A stretch of DNA of 64,000 nucleotides from Massilia rubra (GCF_011682065.1 NZ_VUYU01000022.1:54795-118794); one strand, 5' to 3'; positions 21,967-30,900 are shown, counted from the stretch's first letter. The notes: a model not told the origin generated them from the letters alone. Program-made: numbers and translations.

Positions 21967-22403
21967 GCGCTTGCTCCGTTCAACAGATGGCGCAGTACGA
22001 ACACCGTGATGAAACCGGCCAGCATGAAAGCGGCGGTGGCGGCCAGCGAGCGGGGCGACAGGCGGGCGACGCCGCACACGCCGTGTCCGCTGGTGCAGCC
22101 GGAACCGTAGCGGGTGCCGAGTCCGACCAGCAGGCCGCCCACGATCAGGCTCGCCTTGCCGGCTTCGACGTGTACCGCTGGCAAGGGAGCGAACAGGATG
22201 AACACGCATGGCGAGAGCACCAGTCCAAGGACAAAGGCGATGCGCCAGCCGAGTTCGCTACGAACCGGACGCAACAAGCCGCCGAGAATGCCGCTGATGC
22301 CGGCGATGCGGCCATTTAGCAACAGGAACATGGCTGCGGCCAAGCCGATCACGGCGCCGCCCGCCAGCGCGCGAACAAGGTCAGGGTTGAGCGGTGGCAT
22401 CAT
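21963..22403 (-). CDS. YeeE/YedE-type sulfur permease, first half (PmpA-like)
   Basis: This 146-residue protein has about four membrane segments. GRIAGISGILGGLL (residues of about 31-44) and GLGTRYGSGCTSGHGVCGVA (residues of about 94-113) are hallmark motifs of YeeE/YedE sulfur-transport proteins, with the conserved transport cysteine in SGCTSGHG. It overlaps the 3' end of the ArsR-family regulator by 23 bp and the downstream partner by 4 bp, so the three genes are translationally coupled. Confidence 0.9.
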   Translation of the reverse strand: MMPPLNPDLVRALAGGAVIGLAAAMFLLLNGRIAGISGILGGLLRPVRSELGWRIAFVLGLVLSPCVFILFAPLPAVHVEAGKASLIVGGLLVGLGTRYGSGCTSGHGVCGVARLSPRSLAATAAFMLAGFITVFVLRHLLNGASA

Positions 22404-22728
22404 CTTGCTTCTCCGGGGTGGGCGAACAGAACTGCTGGTACAGCACGCCCATGACGGCGGTGGCCTGGGCGCTGCTGAGCGAGTAGAAGATTTGCTTGCC
22501 CTCGCGCCGGGTGCTGACCAGTTGCTCGTTGCGCAGCACGGTGAGCTGTTGCGACAGGGTCGGCTGGCGGATGCCGGTCAACTGTTCAAGTTCGCCGACG
22601 TTGCGCTCCTGGTGTGACAATTGGCACAGCAGGAACAGGCGGTCGCGGTTGACCAGCACTTTCAGCAGCGCGCAGGCCTTGTCGGCCCCGGCGGCGAAGC
22701 GTTCAAGATCGAGTTGGTGTTCTGGCAT
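22381..22728 (-). CDS. ArsR-family persulfide-sensing repressor (BigR/SqrR-like)
   Basis: This is a 115-residue winged-helix repressor (VGELEQLTGIRQPTLSQQL helix-turn-helix, residues of about 46-64). Cysteines C35 (LFLLCQL) and C101 (QQFCSP) are 66 residues apart. That is the spacing of the dithiol pair that forms a polysulfide bridge in SqrR/BigR. The metal-site cysteines of arsenic sensors are absent. It is the first gene before the YeeE/YedE pair, so it probably represses that operon until sulfide or persulfide rises. The start is ATG 22728, with GTG 22737 as an alternative. Confidence 0.85.
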   Translation of the reverse strand: MPEHQLDLERFAAGADKACALLKVLVNRDRLFLLCQLSHQERNVGELEQLTGIRQPTLSQQLTVLRNEQLVSTRREGKQIFYSLSSAQATAVMGVLYQQFCSPTPEKQDDATAQP

Positions 22729-22756
22729 GGCAGGCACGGGAAGTCATTATCAATCA

Positions 22757-22777
22757 CTATAATATATCACAATATAG
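22757..22777. promoter_or_regulatory. AT-rich imperfect palindrome, candidate BigR-type operator
   Basis: CTATA at 22757-22761 and TATAG at 22773-22777 flank an AT-rich core, 29 bp upstream of the regulator start. AT-rich dyads overlapping the promoter are how BigR-type repressors control their own operons. Function is inferred from position and symmetry. Confidence 0.4.
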
Positions 22778-22852
22778 AATATGATGACGTGGATTGTCTT
22801 GGCGGCGATTGCCGAGGCCGTGTCAGAAGTCAGATGGGGGGAAGAGGGAGGG

Positions 22853-22893
22853 ATGTCAGACCTGGCATTGAGGGGGAATGCCAGGCCCGACAT
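22853..22893. terminator. Strong stem-loop in the gap downstream of the micro-operon
   Basis: A 9-bp stem CCTGGCATT/AATGCCAGG with a 7-base loop is extended below by ATGTC/GACAT across 3-base bulges. There is no T-run, so intrinsic termination is uncertain. Its place between the small-gene operon end (22966) and the regulator promoter suggests it separates the transcripts. Confidence 0.45.
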
Positions 22894-22965
22894 CGGAGGG
22901 CTTTGTGCGCTGCAGCAGTGGCAGCGCGGTCATGCGTCCGGCCACGAACGCGGCCGGTGAGAAAA

Positions 22966-23079
22966 TCAAGCGTCTTGCTGGTCTTGCTCCGGCTCAGGGC
23001 CGTCGCGGAAGAAAATGGCAATGCGTACGGCAAAGGCAATCGCTGCCAGGGCGCCCGGGAGATATTCGATGACTTCCAT
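22966..23079 (-). CDS. 37-residue single-pass membrane micropeptide
   Basis: A short frame encodes a protein beginning MEVIEYLPGALAAIAFAVRI and ending in an acidic, glutamine-rich tail (FRDGPEPEQDQQDA). One hydrophobic helix spans residues of about 7-24. Its ATG lies 2 bp after the stop of the 88-residue gene upstream, which points to translational coupling and supports it as a real gene. I do not recognise a family. A membrane-associated partner or regulator of the upstream protein is possible, but this is inference. Confidence 0.6.
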   Translation of the reverse strand: MEVIEYLPGALAAIAFAVRIAIFFRDGPEPEQDQQDA

Positions 23080-23081
23080 GA

Positions 23082-23348
23082 TCAACCCCGCGATGCCAGG
23101 TTGCGCAGTTCGGCAGCCAGGCTCGGATGCATGCTCTGGTAGGCATTTGCCATGACGATCAGCTTGCGGTGGCTGCGCATGCGCGCACGCTCGTTCTGGG
23201 TCGGCTTGACCGCTACTTCCTGCGCGATGAACTGGCGCTCTTGCGCGGCAAACAGCGCAGCGGCAAAGGCACGTGCCGCATTGCTGACATCGGTCAGGTA
23301 ATGGCGGAAGCCTTGGTTCGTCGGTTGGGTGTAGGTGGCGCTGCTCAT
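23082..23348 (-). CDS. Small conserved-type hypothetical protein (88 aa)
   Basis: The frame starts at ATG 23348 (MSSATYTQPTNQGFRHYL) behind a good ribosome binding site AGGAGAG. The longer frame is unlikely. The protein is alanine-rich and helical in the middle (NAARAFAAALFAAQERQFIA) and basic towards the end. There is no signal peptide or clear membrane span. A candidate -10 element TATACT lies upstream at about 23,389-23,394 on this strand. It forms a two-gene unit with the 37-residue membrane peptide. Function unknown. Confidence 0.7.
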   Translation of the reverse strand: MSSATYTQPTNQGFRHYLTDVSNAARAFAAALFAAQERQFIAQEVAVKPTQNERARMRSHRKLIVMANAYQSMHPSLAAELRNLASRG

Positions 23349-23608
23349 TTGGAACTCTCCTGGATTAAACGGTGTGTTGTTGCAGTGCAGTATAAGAGAG
23401 TCGCAGCTATAAAGAAAATTTTGATTTATGATGCCCCATATCACCATCGTCAATATCAGGCTATTTCTTAGCTATATGCATTATTCGCGCCAGTGATGTT
23501 GCTGGGCAATATGAAATGTTTGGATGTTAAGATGATGAAAGCGACACATCGGCGCGGTGTGGCGTGTCGACGCGGCTTGTGTGCAAGCGCGGCTGGCAGG
23601 CGATATGT

Positions 23609-24313
23609 TCAATTTCCCGTCCAATACAAGGGCTTGCCGGCCAGGTAGCGTTTGATTTCATTTTTTACATTACGGTCGCCGCGTGAGGCAAACAGGGAAT
23701 GGCGTCCCGCCGCTTCCGCGCTGACCGATTCGCTGATACCGAAAACACCAACGGCAATCCAGTGCGGATCGCCGTAGACAAAGCGCAGATCCCGGTAGCG
23801 CTCGTCCGGCGCGAAGTCGGGTGTGTGGCCGATGATGCGCCAGTCGCCTTCGATGCGCGCTTCGAACAGGCGATGGGAACTGATGGAGATCGGCGGAATC
23901 AGCCAGGTGTTGATCTTGCCGTAGTCAAATACCGGCTGGCCGGCCGTGTAGTCGAAAAACTCGGCAACCGCACCGATCGTACAGTCACTGACGATACGAC
24001 CGAAGCCCCACCGTCCATCGTCAAGTTGGAAGGCGAAGACATCGCCCGGCCTGGCCTTTTGCCGCTTTGGACGTTTGGTGGTGTTGATCGTCACCTGCTT
24101 GACGTCGAGTTCGTCGACACCGGAAACGACTTGGTCGTCAACGTTGGCCTTGAATGCGAGAGTCAAGACGTATTGCAGTTCCTGCAAGGTCGGCTTGCGC
24201 GACACATCGTCCTGATATTCGCGGCTCACATCGCGCAGCAAGTGCCGCACCGAGTCCAGCACGGCATCGCCTACAATAACGTCAGGCTTGTCCGGCGCAG
24301 TCCACCATCCCAT
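23609..24313 (-). CDS. Imm26-like immunity protein, copy 6 (outermost, mosaic)
   Basis: This 234-residue paralogue is the furthest from the Rhs toxin. The N-terminal domain (MGWWTAPDKP, then RKPTLQELQYVLTLAFK) is followed by a basic linker and the Imm26-type core (RPGDVFAFQLDDGRWGFGRI, residues of about 87-106). Its C-terminal half is class I, with AEFFDYTAGQPVFDYGKI, GDWRIIGHTPDFAPDERYRD and RGDRNVKNEIKRYLAGKP. Its first 40 residues (VLDSVRH-LRDVSREYQ) resemble class II copies 3-5. The start overlaps the copy-5 stop by one base (TAATG). No signal peptide, so it is cytoplasmic. A protective role against an Rhs-type nuclease is inferred. Confidence 0.8.
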   Translation of the reverse strand: MGWWTAPDKPDVIVGDAVLDSVRHLLRDVSREYQDDVSRKPTLQELQYVLTLAFKANVDDQVVSGVDELDVKQVTINTTKRPKRQKARPGDVFAFQLDDGRWGFGRIVSDCTIGAVAEFFDYTAGQPVFDYGKINTWLIPPISISSHRLFEARIEGDWRIIGHTPDFAPDERYRDLRFVYGDPHWIAVGVFGISESVSAEAAGRHSLFASRGDRNVKNEIKRYLAGKPLYWTGN

Positions 24314-25011
24314 TATTTCTCCCGCTTCTGCAGAAGGTGGCTGGCGATGAATTCATTCAAGGTGAAATCATCGTAGGACGCGTATTCCTGCAAGCCGTCG
24401 GCTTCGGCGGCGCTGACCGGCGCCTTGTTGCCGTAGATATCGATCGCCATCAGCGTGTTCGGGGTGGACCCGTAGCGGTAACGCAGGCAAGCGAATCGTG
24501 GGCCGGGCACGAAATCGGGCGTGTGGCCGATGGTGCGCCAATCGCCAATCGAACCGGTCTCCAGCAGCGCGTAACTCTCGATCGGCACCGGAGGCACCAG
24601 CCATGTATCGAGCTTGCTGTAATCAAACACCGGTTGATCGGAAAAATAGTCAAAGATCTCGGCAAACGCGCCGACGGAAGCAAGACTGACGACGCGGCCA
24701 AACCCGAAACGACCGTCTTCAAGCCGGTACGCAAAAATATCTCCAGGAGCCACTGTGTGTCTTTTCGGACGCCTGGCGGTTTTCATCACGACCTGCCGCA
24801 CGTCGAGTTGGTCAACACCATCGAGAATATCGCAGCCGACATTGACCTTGAAAGCCAAGGTCAGCGCATATTCCAGTTCCCGCAAGGTTGGTTTGCGCGA
24901 CAGATCTTGCTGGTATTCGCGGCTGACAGCACGCAGAAAATGCCGGACCGAATCGAGCACCGCATCGCCTGTTGTTGCATCCGCCACTTCCGGCACCTTC
25001 CACCAACCCAT
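24313..25011 (-). CDS. Imm26-like immunity protein, copy 5 (class II)
   Basis: This 232-residue class II paralogue starts MGWWKVPEVADATTGDAVLD and has the core APGDIFAYRLEDGRFGFGRV (residues of about 87-106). Class II features are AEIFDYFSDQPVFDYSKLDT, LVPPVPIESYALLETGSIGD and a tail with YGNKAPVSAAEADGLQEY. Class I instead has RGD-x-NVK at the end. It is coupled to copy 6 through overlapping TAATG. The gap to copy 4 is 68 bp, the largest in the array. Cytoplasmic, and presumed immunity protein. Confidence 0.8.
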   Translation of the reverse strand: MGWWKVPEVADATTGDAVLDSVRHFLRAVSREYQQDLSRKPTLRELEYALTLAFKVNVGCDILDGVDQLDVRQVVMKTARRPKRHTVAPGDIFAYRLEDGRFGFGRVVSLASVGAFAEIFDYFSDQPVFDYSKLDTWLVPPVPIESYALLETGSIGDWRTIGHTPDFVPGPRFACLRYRYGSTPNTLMAIDIYGNKAPVSAAEADGLQEYASYDDFTLNEFIASHLLQKREK

Positions 25012-25079
25012 GGTTTCCCCTTAATGTGATTGCGTACCGGACGTTGCCTGTCTGGCCCCGCACAGCTCGACGCCAGTAC

Positions 25080-25781
25080 TCATTTTTCGTTCTTCAAGGG
25101 CGGCACATGCGGTGCGACCAGTTTGCCGAATCTCAGATCGTCGTACGCGCAATACTCCGGCAAATTGACCGCATCGGCGGCACTGATGGGTTCTTTGTTT
25201 CCGAATACATCGGTGGCGACAAGCGTATTGGGCGAGGAACCATAGACGTAACGCAGGCTATTGAACTGCGCACCTGGAACGAAACCGGGCGACTGTCCGA
25301 TAATGCGCCAATCGCCCATCGAACGTACTTCCAGCAGTGAATAGCTTTCGATCGGCACCGGCGGTATCAGCCATTTGTCCAGCCGGGAATAGTCGAACAC
25401 CGGCTGAGCGGCGAAGTAATCGAAAATTTCGGCAAACGCGCCCAGCGACGCATCGCTGACGATGCGTCCGAATCCAAAACGCCCATCCGCTAATCTATAT
25501 GCAAAAATATCGCCCGGGCTGACTTTTTGCCTTTTCGGTCGTTTGGATGTCTTGAGCGCCACCTGCTTGATATCGAGTTCGTCTATCCCGTCCAGCAGAG
25601 CGCTGCCGGCGTTGGCCTTCAACGCCAGGGTCAGGGCATATTCGAGTTCCCGCAAGGTCGGTTTGCGCGCCAGCTGGTCCTGATATTCGCGGCTGACATC
25701 ACGCAGGAAATGCCGCACCGAGTCGAGTACGGCGTCCCCTGTTGTCACACCGGCCGCTTCCGGCGCGTTCCACCAACCCAT
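25080..25781 (-). CDS. Imm26-like immunity protein, copy 4 (class II)
   Basis: This 233-residue paralogue has the same architecture. The N-terminal MGWW domain contains RKPTLRELEYALTLALKANA, the linker is KRPKRQK, and the core is SPGDIFAYRLADGRFGFGRI. It has AEIFDYFAAQPVFDYSRLDK and a tail with FGNKEPISAADAVNLPEY, close to copies 3 and 5. The ribosome binding site AAGGAGA precedes ATG 25781. It is part of the six-gene array behind the Rhs effector, and the immunity role is inferred. Confidence 0.8.
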   Translation of the reverse strand: MGWWNAPEAAGVTTGDAVLDSVRHFLRDVSREYQDQLARKPTLRELEYALTLALKANAGSALLDGIDELDIKQVALKTSKRPKRQKVSPGDIFAYRLADGRFGFGRIVSDASLGAFAEIFDYFAAQPVFDYSRLDKWLIPPVPIESYSLLEVRSMGDWRIIGQSPGFVPGAQFNSLRYVYGSSPNTLVATDVFGNKEPISAADAVNLPEYCAYDDLRFGKLVAPHVPPLKNEK

Positions 25782-25824
25782 CTTGTCTCCTTGTTGATTG
25801 CGCCGGCGGTGGCGTCAGGTGCGC

Positions 25825-26526
25825 TTATCGGGCTGCTTTGCGCGCATGAACATGGCTGGCGATATGCTGCTCAAACAGGTAATCATCCAGGCCGACGTAG
25901 CGCGGCAGTCCCTGCGCCTCGGCGGGGGTGATCGGCCCCTTGTTACCTTCCATATCGCACCACATCTGCGTGTGCGGGTTGGAGCCGTACACGTAACGCA
26001 AAGCGCTGTATTTGGGACCGAGCACAAAGTCCGGGGTATGGCCGATAATGCGCCAGTCGCCGATCGAACGTGTTTCGAGCAACGAATAGCTCTCGATCGG
26101 CACCGGCGGCACCAGCCAGGTATCGATCCTGGTGTAATCGAAGACTGGCTGCGCGGCGAAATAGTCGAAGATTTCGGCAAACGCACCGACCGAGGCGTCC
26201 GCGATGACCCGGCCGAATCCGAAGCGGCCATCTTCCAGCTTGTAGGCAAACATATCGCCGGGTGTTACCTTATGCCTCTTTGGGCGCCTGGCGGTTTTCA
26301 GCACGACCTGCTTCATGTCCAGTTCGTCGACGCCGTCCAGCACCGCGCTGTCGACATTGATTTTGAAGGCCAGGTTCAGCGCATATTCCAGTTCCGGCAG
26401 CGTCGGTTTGCGCGCCAGGCCTTTCTGGTATTCGTGACTGACAGCGCGCAGGAACTGCCGCACCGAGTCCAATACGGCATCGCCGATCATCATATCGGGC
26501 TTTTCCGGTGCATTCCACCATCCCAT
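25825..26526 (-). CDS. Imm26-like immunity protein, copy 3 (class II)
   Basis: This 233-residue class II paralogue is MGWWNAPEKPDMMIGDAVLD at the N-terminus, with core TPGDMFAYKLEDGRFGFGRV (residues of about 87-106) and a C-terminal MEGNKGPITPAEAQGLPRY. The alternating basic linker (KTARRPKRHK) separates the two domains as in every copy. It lies 41 bp behind copy 2 in the array. Cytoplasmic, and presumed immunity protein. Confidence 0.8.
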   Translation of the reverse strand: MGWWNAPEKPDMMIGDAVLDSVRQFLRAVSHEYQKGLARKPTLPELEYALNLAFKINVDSAVLDGVDELDMKQVVLKTARRPKRHKVTPGDMFAYKLEDGRFGFGRVIADASVGAFAEIFDYFAAQPVFDYTRIDTWLVPPVPIESYSLLETRSIGDWRIIGHTPDFVLGPKYSALRYVYGSNPHTQMWCDMEGNKGPITPAEAQGLPRYVGLDDYLFEQHIASHVHARKAAR

Positions 26527-26567
26527 TGCGTCGTCCTTTCATCCGGGCCAGCATTGTCGGAGCAGTC

Positions 26568-27257
26568 TCATCGTCGCTTGGCGGCCAGATAGGCTTGAAT
26601 GTCAGCCTTCACGTTTGCGTCGCCTCGCAACGAGTAAGATGGATATCGTTTTGCCACCTCCGCACTGACAGGTTCTTCGTTGTCGTAAATATCGACGGCA
26701 GTCCAGTCTGGCGCGCCGTAAACGAAACGCAGATCCTTGTATCGTTCGTCCGGCGTGAACTCCGGCGTGTGGCCAATGACCCGCCAGTCGCCTTCAACTT
26801 TAGCTTCGAACAGCATATGGGCGCTGATCGTCAGTGGAGGAATCAGCCAAGTGTCGATTTTGCTGTAATCGAATATCGGCTGGCTGGCCGTGTAGTCGAA
26901 GAACTCGGCCAGCGCACCAGCCGTCATCTTGATCACGATGCGGCCAAATCCCCAGCGACCATCGTCAAGCTTGAAGGCGAAAATATCGCCCGGTTTCGCC
27001 TTTTGCCGCTTCCCACGCTTCGCGCTCCTGATGCTGACCTGCCTGACTTCAAGCTCTTCTAAACCAGAGACGATATCGTTATCGACGTCGACCTTCATTG
27101 CGAGGCTTAGCGCATACTCCAGTTCCTGCAATGTCGGTTTGCGTAACAGGCCGTCCTGATAGGCGCGGCTCACATCGTGGAGGAAATGGCGCACCGTATC
27201 GACCACGGCGTCACCCGCAGCTACCTCCGGGTTGCCCGGTGCATTCCACCATCCCAT
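26568..27257 (-). CDS. Imm26-like immunity protein, copy 2 (class I)
   Basis: This 229-residue class I paralogue starts MGWWNAPGNPEVAAGDAVVD and has the core KPGDIFAFKLDDGRWGFGRI. AEFFDYTASQPIFDYSKIDT, GHTPEFTPDERYKDLRFVYG and the tail RGDANVKADIQAYLAAKRR match copy 1 closely. A ribosome binding site CAGGAGCA precedes ATG 27257, and the gap to copy 1 is 18 bp. It is a likely recent duplicate of copy 1. Cytoplasmic, and presumed immunity protein. Confidence 0.82.
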   Translation of the reverse strand: MGWWNAPGNPEVAAGDAVVDTVRHFLHDVSRAYQDGLLRKPTLQELEYALSLAMKVDVDNDIVSGLEELEVRQVSIRSAKRGKRQKAKPGDIFAFKLDDGRWGFGRIVIKMTAGALAEFFDYTASQPIFDYSKIDTWLIPPLTISAHMLFEAKVEGDWRVIGHTPEFTPDERYKDLRFVYGAPDWTAVDIYDNEEPVSAEVAKRYPSYSLRGDANVKADIQAYLAAKRR

Positions 27258-27275
27258 GACGTGCTCCTGGCTTAC

Positions 27276-27965
27276 TTAGATTGGCTTGCCAGCCAAATAG
27301 GCCGCAATGTCATCCTTTACATTCCTGTCCCCGCGTGCGGAATAGGAGGGATATTTTTGCGCGACAGCCGCACTGACCGATTCCGACTTGCCGAAAATAT
27401 CGACCGCCATCCAAACCGGGTCCCCATACACGAAGCGCAGATCTTTATATCGCTCATCCGGCGTGAAGTCGGGCGTATGACCGATGATCCGCCAATCGCC
27501 TTCCACCTGACCTTCGAACAGGGTGTACGGACTGATCGTGATCGGTGGAACCAGCCAGGTGTCGATTTTGCTGTAATCGAACGCCGGCTGGTTGGCCGTG
27601 TAGTCGAAGAACTCGGCCAGCGCCCCGATCGACATTTTGATCACGATGCGGCCAAAACCCCAGCGCCCGTCGTCGAGTTTGTAGGCGAAAATATCGCCCG
27701 GCTTCGCCTTTTGCCGCTTGGCGCGCTTGGCGGTCTTGATCGTCACTTGCTTGACTTCGAGCTCTTCGAAGCCGGATACGATCTCGTCGTCGAGGTTGAC
27801 CTTGAATCCGAGGTTCAGCGCATATTCCAGTTCCTGCAAGGTCGGTTTGCGCGACAAGTCTTCCTGGTACTCGCGGCTGAAGTCGATCAAAAAACGCCGT
27901 GTCAAATCGAGCACGGTATCGCCCACGGTCAGATCCGGATTTTCCGGCGCGTTCCACCATCCCAT
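27276..27965 (-). CDS. Imm26-like immunity protein, copy 1 (class I, adjacent to toxin)
   Basis: This is the cognate-immunity candidate. The 229-residue frame starts at ATG 27965 behind AAGGAGAAG, only 19 bp after the Rhs stop codon. A longer frame reaching 28205 runs into the toxin gene and is rejected. The N-terminal domain is MGWWNAPENPDLTVGD, then RKPTLQELEYALNLGFK. The basic linker is KTAKRAKRQK and the Imm26-type core is KPGDIFAYKLDDGRWGFGRI. No signal peptide, which fits protection from a nuclease that acts in the cytoplasm. The Imm26 label is from motif resemblance and position. Confidence 0.85.
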   Translation of the reverse strand: MGWWNAPENPDLTVGDTVLDLTRRFLIDFSREYQEDLSRKPTLQELEYALNLGFKVNLDDEIVSGFEELEVKQVTIKTAKRAKRQKAKPGDIFAYKLDDGRWGFGRIVIKMSIGALAEFFDYTANQPAFDYSKIDTWLVPPITISPYTLFEGQVEGDWRIIGHTPDFTPDERYKDLRFVYGDPVWMAVDIFGKSESVSAAVAQKYPSYSARGDRNVKDDIAAYLAGKPI

Positions 27966-27984
27966 AACTTCTCCTTGTATCAGT

Positions 27985-30900
27985 TCAGCCGCAGCCGCCA
28001 CTGAGTTTGGTTTTTTCAGCCTTGTAGGCATCTTCAAAATACGTCTGGCGCGCTGCCGGACGTGTGGTGTTGGCGTGGTCGAACGAGGCGACCTTGTTGC
28101 CGCGTTCCGCGTAGGTCGCGGCGTCCGCCAGGTCGGACCCGATCGTGCCCGTCTTGGTGCCATGATGCTCGATCCGCGCTTGCTCGATGCCGCGCGCCTC
28201 GCCATACGTCACGTTTTCCGCGATCGGTCTCATTTGCGCTTCAGGAGTCATCCGACTCGCTGTCCGGTGCTCGCCGGCGCGCCGGTCCAGGTCATCCGTA
28301 ATGCCGACATAGTATGGCTTGGTCGCACCCGGCTCGTACAGCCCGTACACATGGTAGCCCGGCGCCGTTTCGGCAATCCAGCCCAGCGGGTCCATGCGTC
28401 CGGTCGGGTTGGGGGCGTACGCATACAGGTTCTCCCCGCCCTCGAGCCCGATCGGATCCTGGCTGATGAAGCGGCCGATGTCCGGATCGTAGAAGCGGAA
28501 AGTATTGTAGTGCAATCCGGTGCCGTGGTCGGCGTACTGTCCCGGCATGCGCAGGGGCTGCTCGATGCGCGCCGCCAGCGCGGCGTCGTCGCCCTTGTCG
28601 AGCTTGCCCCAGGCGCTGTATTTGCCGGCCCACGCCAGTTCGCCCGCCTCGTCGGTCACCTCCAGTGGCGTGCCCACCAGGTCGGTGTGGAAGTGATACA
28701 CGCGCGCCCGCTCGATGACTGCGGCGGCGGCCGCCGCGCCGATGGACGCATCGAGCGCCGCGTCGATGCGCGCCAGCGGCGTGTAGCGGGCGTCGGGGTT
28801 GTACACGTAGCTGCTCACGCCACTGTCGCGTACCTCCTGCACCATGCGCAAGCCTTGCCAGACGAAGCGACGGGTCTCGCTGCGCGCGCTGCCGCCCGCT
28901 TCGATGCGCCGCTCGCGGGTGGCGATGCGGCGCCCGATCGGATCGTAATCGAACTGCATTTCCATGATGCCGCGCAGGTTCTCGGTGCGCACCTTGACCA
29001 GGCGGTCCTCGGCGTCGAAGGTGAAGTGCTGGACCTGGTGCGCGCCCTTGCGCTTGGTGAGCAGGTTGCCCCAGGCGTCGTATTCGAGCCGGATATCCTG
29101 CCATACCTTGAGCCGGTTGCCCTCGACCGCGCCGCGGCTGGCGCGCTTGACGTCGTCGAGCAGATTGCCGGCCGCATCCCACGCGAACTGCTCCTGCTCG
29201 TGCGCGCCCGGGCGCGTCTGGCGTTGCAGGTGGCCGGCCGGATCGTACTGGAACTCGATGCCGCCGCGCAGATTGTCGCGCTGTTCGGCCAGGTCGCCCG
29301 AGGCGGCATAGCGGTAACTGCGCCACAGGCGTCCCTGGCCCGGCGCCAGCGCCTCGCTCTGGCCCCCGCTCGATTGCCAGGCGCGCCGCCCCAGCTGGTC
29401 GTAGCCGATGCGCTGCGTGAGGAGCCCCTGGGTGCGGCCGATTTCGCGATGCAGGTCGTCGCGTTCGAAGTCGCTGATCAGGTGCCCGGCGCTGCGAATC
29501 TGGTGCACATGGCCGGCGCCGTAGCTGAGGATGTCGATGCGCTGCCCGTGCGGCAGGTTCAACGCCGTCAGGTTATCGAGTTCGTCGAGCGTGTAGCCGA
29601 GCGCGCCCTGGTCGCCGTGCTCCGTGAGCAGGCGTCCGCCCTTGTCGTAGTCGAAGCGCACTTCGCTGGCTGCCATGCCGAGCGCCACGCCTTCGTCGCT
29701 CGGTACCCGCACGCCGCCCAGCAGGCGGTCGCCATCGTCCCAGGCGAAGCGGGTCGCCGCGGTGGCGGTGACCTGCGCCAGCATGCGCCGCATCTTGTCG
29801 TGTTCGAACGCCATGGTGCGGCGCGGCCGCTCGCCGCCGGCCGCCACCCCCACGCTGTCGATCGCCAGCAGGTTGCCGGCGGCGTCGTAGCGCATGTGGC
29901 GCTCCACGCCGTCGGGCCGCACCTCGCGCGCCACGCGGTCGCCCGCCGTGTACTCGAACAGGTAACGGCTGTGGGCGTCGCTCGCCATCTCGACCAGCCG
30001 GCCTTGCGCGTCGTAGCGGTAGTGCAGGTGGCGCCCGGCAGGGTCGATGGCGTCGATCACCTGGCCGCGCGCATTGCGCAGCCACTGGCGCGTTTGCACG
30101 GTGCCCTTGCGCCACTCGACGATATTGCCGCCGGCATCGTACGCGAACTGCTCGCTGCTGCCGTCGGGCAGCGTGACCCGCACCGCTTCGCCGGTGCGCA
30201 GGCGCTCGAAGCGGGTCACGTCGCCGAGCGCGTTGGTGGCCACTTCCAGGCGCCCGTCGGCGTTGTAGTCGTAGCGCGTGGTCTTGCCCGAGCAATCGGT
30301 GTAGGTGGCGAGCAGGCCGCGCCCGTTCCAGGCCATGCTGCGCCGCCCGCCGCGCGGGTCGATGCTGGCCAGCGGCAGGGGATCGAGGCCGTCGCCATAT
30401 TCGTAAGCGTGGCGGCGCCCGAGCGGATCGGTGCTGTGCAGCAGGCGGCCCAGGTAGTCGTAGGCGGCGCTCCAGCGGCCCCCGTCCGCCAGCACCAGCT
30501 GGCTCACGCGCAGGCTGTTGCCGTCGTAGGCGGTGCGGGTCACCCTCCCCAGCGGGTCGGTTTCGCTGACGATGCGGCCGGCGGCGTCAAATTCGAAGGC
30601 GACGGTGCGCTCGCCGGGCAGTTCGATCAGGGTCGGCTGGCCGGCGCCGTTGTAATGCATGCGGTAAACGCCGCCATCGAGGTCGGTGCATTCGACGATC
30701 TGGAAATTGGCATCGTAGACCCAGTGCGCGGTGCGGCCCTGTTCATCGGTGGCCCAGCTCTGGCGCGCGGCCACGTCGTAGCGGAAGGTGGTGTGTTCGC
30801 CTTCGCTGGAACGGCAGGCCAGCACGCGTGGCTGGCCGTCCACCTCGCCCCAGGTGTAGCTGGCCACCAGTCCCAGGGCGTTGGTGTGGCTGGCCATCAG

